64,000 nucleotides of DNA from Gonatopus flavifemur (Eukaryota > Arthropoda > Insecta > Hymenoptera > Dryinidae). The notes below the pieces were generated by a model that was not told the origin of the DNA, did not search any database, and saw only the letters and a program-made list of their open reading frames with translations. The stretch is taken from positions 52,421,006 through 52,485,005 of the forward strand of contig JAFFJZ010000003.1 in the NCBI GenBank assembly GCA_018340375.1, written 5' to 3'. The translations under genes were made by a program, and so were the position numbers. Below, one piece after another: positions 58,081-64,000 of the stretch; position 1 is the first letter of the stretch; each line of letters begins with the position of its first letter.

Positions 58081-59957
58081 TTATAGTATTGGAAACCACA
58101 TATTACCTACCCCTATGAAGTGGTACAGTGAAGGAAAAAGACTAAAAATGTGTGAAATCATGAAATATCAATTTGAATGCTCAAATCCAATTATTCAGTT
58201 GATTGAAAATAATTCGCACTCAATTAATTGAAAATTCAGTCTTATTCTTTTGATATTCCATCTCATAATCGATGTCGATTTGATTATCCTCATTGGAATA
58301 TCATAGTGATTTCTGAATAATTATTGCATCAGGAAGAATTATGGGATTCACCGCAGGATATTTATCATAGGTCCCCAAACTATCCGAGAATTTTTCAACC
58401 ATCGATTGATTGACGATTCTAATAATATTCATTGAAAAGTTATCAAGATTCTTGAGAGCTTCATAATCAGTCATGAGAAGAACCAATAATCTTCTAAAAT
58501 TCATGAAAAAAAAATAATAATTGACAAATTATTTATTTATATTAAATTTCATCCAATTGTATGATAAGATGCATCAAATCTATATTTTATCGTGATAATT
58601 TAATAATCAGCATTGAACTAAGTCTTTAATTGGAAAAAAAAAAAAATATCGAAGGGCCCCGGCCGAGAATTGCCCGGGGCGCCGGGTAAGTCAGTTCGAT
58701 ACAGATTACAATAAAATTGTCGCTTGGGAAAGAAAAAGCGGTGAAACTTTTCGGTAAGTCGACCGCGTGGGCTTTAAACTTTTTCCGATCTTGCACGGAG
58801 TTAGCCGATCGCAAAACATATTGAGAGGACAAAGACCGACGGATAGTTGGTTCTCTCTCGATTGTCCGAGCCGACTCGAAGTGACCCGACCGCTTCCGAA
58901 TCACATGAATACGGGTTTCAATGTGTGCGTGCACCCGGCTGGAGTGGTTGGGACAAGAAATGGTCCGATGGAGAGGGTAAATCGACTCGGTCGACCAAAT
59001 GCTGGCATCATTGCTCTCCAATTCTCTTTGATCTAATTGGTCCATTGGGATTGTTCTCAAAGTGCTCCTGAAGTATCTTCAAGAAATGTTTATGAGTGTT
59101 CTTGAATATATCTCAATTACAGTTGTCTTATAGAACTCGCGCAGTAAGAAATCTTTCATACATTTCTAAAAGACATCTTTACGATGTCTTTTAAAAATGT
59201 CTTGAAGATACATGAATTCAGGACTCTTTTAGACGTCTTGAAGAACTGCTTGCTGTGTGGATACTTTGTACCAAAATTGTTCGGTTAGAGCAAGAGATGT
59301 TTGAATATGTACAATTCTTCCATATTTATTGTATTAGAATTGCACTTACACAATATGAATTGCTGCGATGTAGGGCTTGACGCTTTGATTTTGAAGTTGA
59401 TCAAAAGAGCCACTCATTTGAATCAATCTCACTTGATTCAAGTGAGAATTACGCAACGTAATTTGATCCAATTTCCCTGACAGTGCTTCCATAATAATGA
59501 CATGAAGTGTAACATAAAAACCTTGACATGAAAAACATAACCTTCAACATAAAAAAATGGCCTCAAGAAAACAGTTCATCGACTCACCTTTTTTCTGAAT
59601 ATGTACAATCTCCTGAATTATCCGCGTAGGAAGCTTTATCACCTATGCTGGATGTGAAAAGATTACAAAAGTTTTGTAATATCATAACTTTGAGCGTAGG
59701 ATTGTTACAATAAAAAGTATATTTTCTCTTCGCTGAGCACAACACTTTCACAGAAGACTGGTTTTTCCAAACTTTGAATGGGTAATGTATATTGAATGTT
59801 TTATTGCATTGTGTTTGATTTCATTCTCCTCTGAACATTGATTTTCTTCCAAGTAAGGGATTTGAGATAGAAGAGAAATGGAAAAAATTACAAAGAATAC
59901 TATGAAAACATTTCATATGAAATTACACAATAAATCATTGGTAATATATTAGCCAAT

Positions 59958-60504
59958 TTGCTGGCGTAACAAGCAGGTCTGTTATCATAGCGCCTGCAAG
60001 AAATATTAGCTGAAAGAGCAAAGAGAATGATTGACACAACTACATGTTTTTGCTGACATAAACAAATTTGTTAACAGAACTAACGTCTTAGCTGCTGGAG
60101 TAAATATTTTTGCAAGGACAACCAATTTCTTCGTAGGCGCTATAGTAGCAAAACATTTTTTCTCTGTGCAGTTGTGGCATATCTCGGACGCATTATTATG
60201 AAATCGACTCACATTCTGTCAAATTCAAATTTTTTCATCAATTTGTCAGAGGGTTCGAACGAATTCGCAAGTGAACTCTCCTAAAGACATTTCTCTAAAC
60301 TGCTGTTCATTTTCCATTTCAGGACATTTCGTATCGATCGGTCTTCATTCCAAGGAGACGAATTTTTGAAATTTTGTCATCAAATTGTCGAAGACTTCGA
60401 TGGAATTCGCGAGTACGCTTCTTTCAAAATGTTCCTCTGCAGTGATATTGTTTTTCCTTCACAGAAGGTTTCGAATCGATCGGTCTATATTCCACGGAGA
60501 CAAT
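59958..60504. repeat. Direct 547-bp copy of 57016-57562
   Basis: Starts exactly at the outer end of the palindrome and keeps a constant offset of 2942 to the right arm, with few substitutions and no visible indel. At one difference checked by eye (CATGTTTTTGC near 60046) it agrees with the right arm against the left. It ends at the LINE poly-T. Confidence 0.9.
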
Positions 60505-62510
60505 TTTTTTTTTTTTTTTTTTTATTGCAATACACGGGTTAGCACCCTTTGATATGAAAAGTAAATACAGAGTCAATACAAGACAGCGTCCAAAGACGCA
60601 TAAAATACAATTACAATATATTCATGCATTAACCGACAGTTTAAACCGATTCAAGGAAACACCAAACAATTCCATCGACCGATCGAAATTATTTGCTAAT
60701 TCACAAATGCGAGAAGTCGGATCATAATTTCCAAATCTAGATTTAAATTGTACAGGTCTGAATAAAAGCGCTCTCCTAACTGGTCTACCGGGGATGTTAA
60801 AATTAACTTTACCCAGCAATCACTCGCAATCAAGAAAACCATTAATCATTTTAAAAAGAAATAGGAGATCATTCACTTGTCTCCGCTCTTCGAGGGTAGT
60901 TAAATTCATTCTGTGAAGAATTCTGGAGTAATCATGGTCAGAATATCTCATAGGGCAGCCTATTCTAAAAGCAGCAAAGCGTAAAAACTTGTGTTGCACA
61001 CTCTCAATCATTCTCATATCCTTCTTCAAGTACGGAGACCAGATAGGGGACGCATATTCAAGATGGGGTCTAATTAAAGAGGAATATAGTACTTTCAATG
61101 ACCTAACATCTTTGAAATCACTAGAAAATGTTTTGACGAAGCCGAGATTTCTCATCGCAGTACCACAAGCTTTCACAGCATGCTCAGAAAAATCCAATTC
61201 ATCATTTATAGTTATACCAAGATCAACATAAGATTTAACAGTATTCAATGTAACATTTGCAATCTTGTAGGAGAATATGAGAGGATTCCTTGACCGCGAG
61301 ATTCTCATTACACAGCATTTTTCTAAGTTCAGATGCAGAGAATTACGTGTGCACCAAAAATCTAATCTCGATAATACTGACTGTAAGTGATGAACATCCG
61401 CAAGACATTTTATGTTCTTGAAGATTTTCAGATCATCAGCAAATAACAGGAAATCACAATCATTGAGAACCTGCCCAATGTCATTTATGAATAGCAAAAA
61501 TAAAAGTGGACCAAGGTGGGATCCCTGGGGCACTCCCGAAGAAGGTATAATCGGTTCAGAAAAACAGTTCCGAACTTTTACCATCTGCACCCGATCAGTT
61601 AAGTAACTCTGGAACCAAAGTTTCAGATTACCAGATATTCCAAAGCTACTCAACTTAGATAGAAGAACGCTGTGAGATACAGTATCAAACGCTTTACTGA
61701 AATCAGTGTAAATAACATCAACTTGTGAGTTATTCTCCAGCGCAATGGCGGTGTAATTACAGAAAGCAGCCAAATTCGTAGTAGTAGACCTCATTGACAT
61801 GAAACCATGTTGTTCCGGGATGATAAGAGAAGACAACAAAGGAGTAATCTTGTCAACAACCACGCGCTCAAAAATCTTAGACATAACATTTAAAATTACT
61901 ATAGGTCTATAATTCTTAGCATCCAGTTTATTACCATGCTTGAAAATAGGAGAGATCAGGCTCGTTTTCAATTCAGCAGGGAAACATCCGGAAGAAAGAG
62001 ATTTATTGAAGATAAGCCAAAGCGGTCGAGAAAGAATAAATTTGCAAGACTTGAACAGCAACGGTGGAAGGCCATCAAATCCTGGGCCCTTGCTCGTATC
62101 TAACGAATCAAGAACAGAGTAGATCTCTCCTATGGTAATATCCAAATCAGAAAGCATGTTAAATGACATATCATGTCTAGAATGGTTAACATTAACCGAG
62201 TTATGTGAAGCAAAAACCGATGAAAAGTGATCAGCAAAAAGGTTAGCCATTCCAGCTGCAGAGTCAGCAACTACATTATTTAACATGATAGTACTAGGTA
62301 AGTCATTAAATGAACACTTACTGTTAAGAAAATTCCGAAAAGATTTAACATCCTTTTGAATATTAGTCTCAACTTGGCGAATGTAATTCGAATAACAAGC
62401 CCGAGCTCGTGATTTACATTGAGCACGCAAAAAAGAGAACGCTAAATAATCGCCGCGACTATAAGACGATTTGTAAATCATATGGGCAACTTTCTTTCTT
62501 CTACCCGAGT
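60505..62510 (-). mobile_element. 5'-truncated LINE with poly-A tail (Jockey/CR1-like)
   Basis: On the minus strand the 3' tail is the poly-A seen as T19-20 at about 60507-60526. The endonuclease is missing; the element starts in the linker before the reverse transcriptase. I could not read a target-site duplication: the flanks near 60500 and 62510 do not match. Confidence 0.85.
60622..62508 (-). pseudogene. LINE reverse transcriptase, C-terminal nonsense
   Basis: Open from the truncated 5' end to a TGA at 60820-60822, then in the same frame to 60622. RT boxes: KNYRPIVILNVMSKIFE, YTDFSKAFDTVSH, GVPQGSHLGPLLFLLFINDI and FADD (about 61433-61444 on the minus strand). After it SLKVLYSSLIRPHLEYAS..W and KFLRFAAFR, as in Jockey/CR1-type enzymes. 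The reading frame before the RT has the FSFLRAQCKSRARACYSNYI linker. The first Met (62562) lies in flanking sequence, so I start at the recognisable linker. One stop codon and lost endonuclease: inactive. Confidence 0.88.
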
Positions 62511-62519
62511 AAAAATGAA

Positions 62520-62740
62520 AACTCCTGCAACACGTCTGCACTAGTCCCGCACTTATATTCACGCCCGTAACACTCCCGCAACAGATCCAAAAATTCGTGA
62601 GATTCTTGGTTCAAAATCAAAGCGCCCATAACATACCCGCACCAGACCTGTACGCATATATATGTCCGCACCACGCCCGCAACAGGTATGTACGTTTTTC
62701 CTGTTCTGACACTATATAGACGTGGTGCAAGCATATCGCA
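62520..62740. repeat. GC-richer minisatellite-like stretch
   Basis: On the minus strand the words GTTGCGGGCGTG, GTGCGGGTATG, GTTGCGGGAGTG and GTGCGGGACTAG recur at irregular 12-40 bp steps. Stands out from the AT-rich surroundings. No function is evident. Confidence 0.55.
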
Positions 62741-63096
62741 AGAGGCTTTTTTCTCATCTCCATTAAATCAGTACAATTTTTCTGAATCTCTAATAATTCT
62801 GCAATTAGTGAAATTTCAGAATAAGAATAAAGCGAGATAGAAACTTTCTAAGGCTCAAACGTAAAAGTTGTGAGAGAAATCTTCCTCATACAAAAATTCG
62901 GTGTGTTACTGCTTTCGAACGCGTGCATATTCAAAGGAACCCAAACAACGCCGTGTGTATGACATAAATTATTTTTCCCAAAATTTATATTGGTTTTTCT
63001 CTTACATCTATTACGCAAAGAGTAGGAGTTGTAATTTGGTATGAAACATTCCGACAAATTTTGAACGTGAGGACCCAGTCATTGCATGGTGTTATA
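62741..63096. other. Nothing recognised
   Basis: AT-rich, no gene and no repeat end seen. Confidence 0.45.
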
Positions 63097-63352
63097 CACG
63101 AAGAGAAATTTATTCGGAAAGATTACCATTTTATCCGTAAACTAGAACTATTCGGAAAAATCAGACAATAATTTAAAATATAAGTCCTAACCATTGCCAG
63201 TTGTGATGGTAAAAATCGAGATTAATTTGGATTTTTACCATCACAGTTGGCAATGATTAGGAGTTATGCTATAAATTATTGTCTGATTTTTCCGAATAGT
63301 TCTAGTTTACGAATAAAATGGTAATTTTTCCAAATACATTTCTCTCCGTGTA
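63097..63352. mobile_element. Palindromic MITE (ACACGAAGAGAAAT ends)
   Basis: Ends ACACGAAGAGAAATTTATTC and complement of ACACGGAGAGAAATGTATTT; arms of ~115 bp around GGTAAAAATCGAG. TA lies next to each end, so a TA target is possible. Confidence 0.8.
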
Positions 63353-64000
63353 GTGTATTGAAGTGAAATACAACGTGGCAGTGTGTGTGTACATCAAATT
63401 GTGTCAAACTATTTTATAAAAAATGAGTTCCTGTGGAAGGTAAGGATATTTATACCGACTTCTATTCATGTACATCATGCTGAGTATCCCCTTAAGGGCT
63501 TTCGGACGTGGTAGAACTATAAATATGTAGGTACACAAATACAGAATATAGGTATAGTCTAAGCGAGAAAAACTTTGCGTCAAACGTTTGTGTGAAATAG
63601 AAATTGATGTGAAATTTAAAAAATTTTACCATAGTGCTTACCCAGGATTGCGCCGTGAACATAAATCTAGCAGTAAAATCACTCTCCATTCCCTATAAAA
63701 AATTCGTGAATACGCGAGATGATTTGCTTTTCGTCGTCGCCATGTTGATTTCGAAAATATCTTAAGATGCAACTGGCAGCTGCGTTTCAAAGTAACCATT
63801 TCATTATTTTTTATTATATTCAAAATTTCAAGGTTTTCGAAATGATCAATCGATTGATGGAATTTTTCAATATTGCACGTGATTTATCGTAATAGAACTT
63901 ATATGTATATACGAATGAAACTATTCTGCATGGAAAAATTACATTACACTTCCCATGAACCCTTCATAAATGTGATTGAATTGAGATCGATTAGTTTGGT
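63353..64000. other. Nothing recognised
   Basis: AT-rich; short frames on the minus strand carry no recognisable domain. Confidence 0.45.

Larger units (their letters stand above)
37703..59957. repeat. Giant palindrome, arms ~6.07 kb, with MULE inserted near its centre
   Basis: Left arm 37703-43510 plus 53162-53428; loop about 53429-53626; right arm 53627-53703 plus 53960-59957. The arms have the same length (about 6075 bp) after removing the MULE with one 7-bp duplication from the left and one hAT MITE from the right. They look about 99% identical by eye: frames at 42053/55412, 43031/54435, 41358/56066 and 40714/56626 are identical. No duplication or ordinary terminal motif marks the outer ends. 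It may be a very large foldback element or a recent inverted duplication. Confidence 0.9.

Noticed and set aside
37703..59957. One giant 22-kb transposon with 6-kb TIRs and the MULE gene as its interior
   Set aside because: The MULE has its own 297-bp TIRs and 7-bp duplication, and removing it makes the palindrome continuous with the segment 53162-53428.
37703..59957. Polinton/Maverick or virus-derived element because of size and long inverted repeats
   Set aside because: No DNA polymerase B, integrase, ATPase, protease or capsid-like frame is present.
37703..59957. Integrated polydnavirus segment of a parasitoid wasp
   Set aside because: No virulence-type gene families and no segment-end structure; everything readable is transposon.
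60505..62510. Target-site duplication of the minus-strand LINE
   Set aside because: The flanks near 60495-60505 and 62505-62530 share no convincing direct repeat.

Overview
This is animal, most likely insect, genomic DNA. It is AT-rich, its only host gene has 91-92 bp introns with GT-AG borders, and the mobile elements (DIRS, LINEs with APE-type endonuclease, MULE, hAT and TA-target MITEs) are an arthropod-like mix. I cannot name the species; a wasp-like genome would fit the LINE with its single fused frame, but that is a weak hint. Almost everything outside the one host gene is transposable element, and most elements sit inside other elements.

Region 1 (1-20112) is a nest up to five levels deep. 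A weak outer element ending in CCCTAGTGGAAATG holds a hAT-type element (1124-18017, 8-bp target duplication ATCCAAAC). This holds a DIRS-type tyrosine-recombinase retrotransposon (1203-14199) with inverted terminal repeats and an internal complementary region. The DIRS is hit by two copies of a 294-bp MITE (one of them hit by a 688-bp hAT MITE), a 503-bp foldback element, a 1.4-kb TA-target element, and a 5.1-kb LINE (9059-14148) that cuts its right terminal repeat. Further MITEs fill 14.4-19.0 kb.

Region 2 (21076-25846, minus strand) is the one host gene: a five-exon orthologue of tRNA-dihydrouridine(47) synthase (DUS3L/Dus3), 642 codons, apparently intact, with a 2-kb intron full of degenerate repeats.

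Region 3 (26081-37173) is a run of palindromic elements: a 4-kb foldback, tandem and hairpin MITEs, a 924-bp mariner-like perfect palindrome, and two elements ending in CCCTGGT that carry ~210-bp tandem repeats.

Region 4 (37703-59957) is the most striking structure: a near-identical palindrome with arms of about 6.07 kb around a ~200-bp loop. A 9.64-kb autonomous-type MULE (43511-53154) with 297-bp TIRs has inserted near its centre; taking the MULE and one 7-bp duplication out makes the palindrome continuous. The MULE carries a four-exon transposase gene joining a FAR1-like zinc finger, a DDE core, a SWIM zinc finger, a 186-bp intragenic repeat tract, an AT-hook and a PHD finger. The gene is broken in the repeat tract by a nonsense codon and a frameshifting deletion.

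Region 5 (59958-64000) has a 547-bp direct copy of part of the palindrome arm, a 5'-truncated LINE on the minus strand, a small GC-richer minisatellite and a hairpin MITE.
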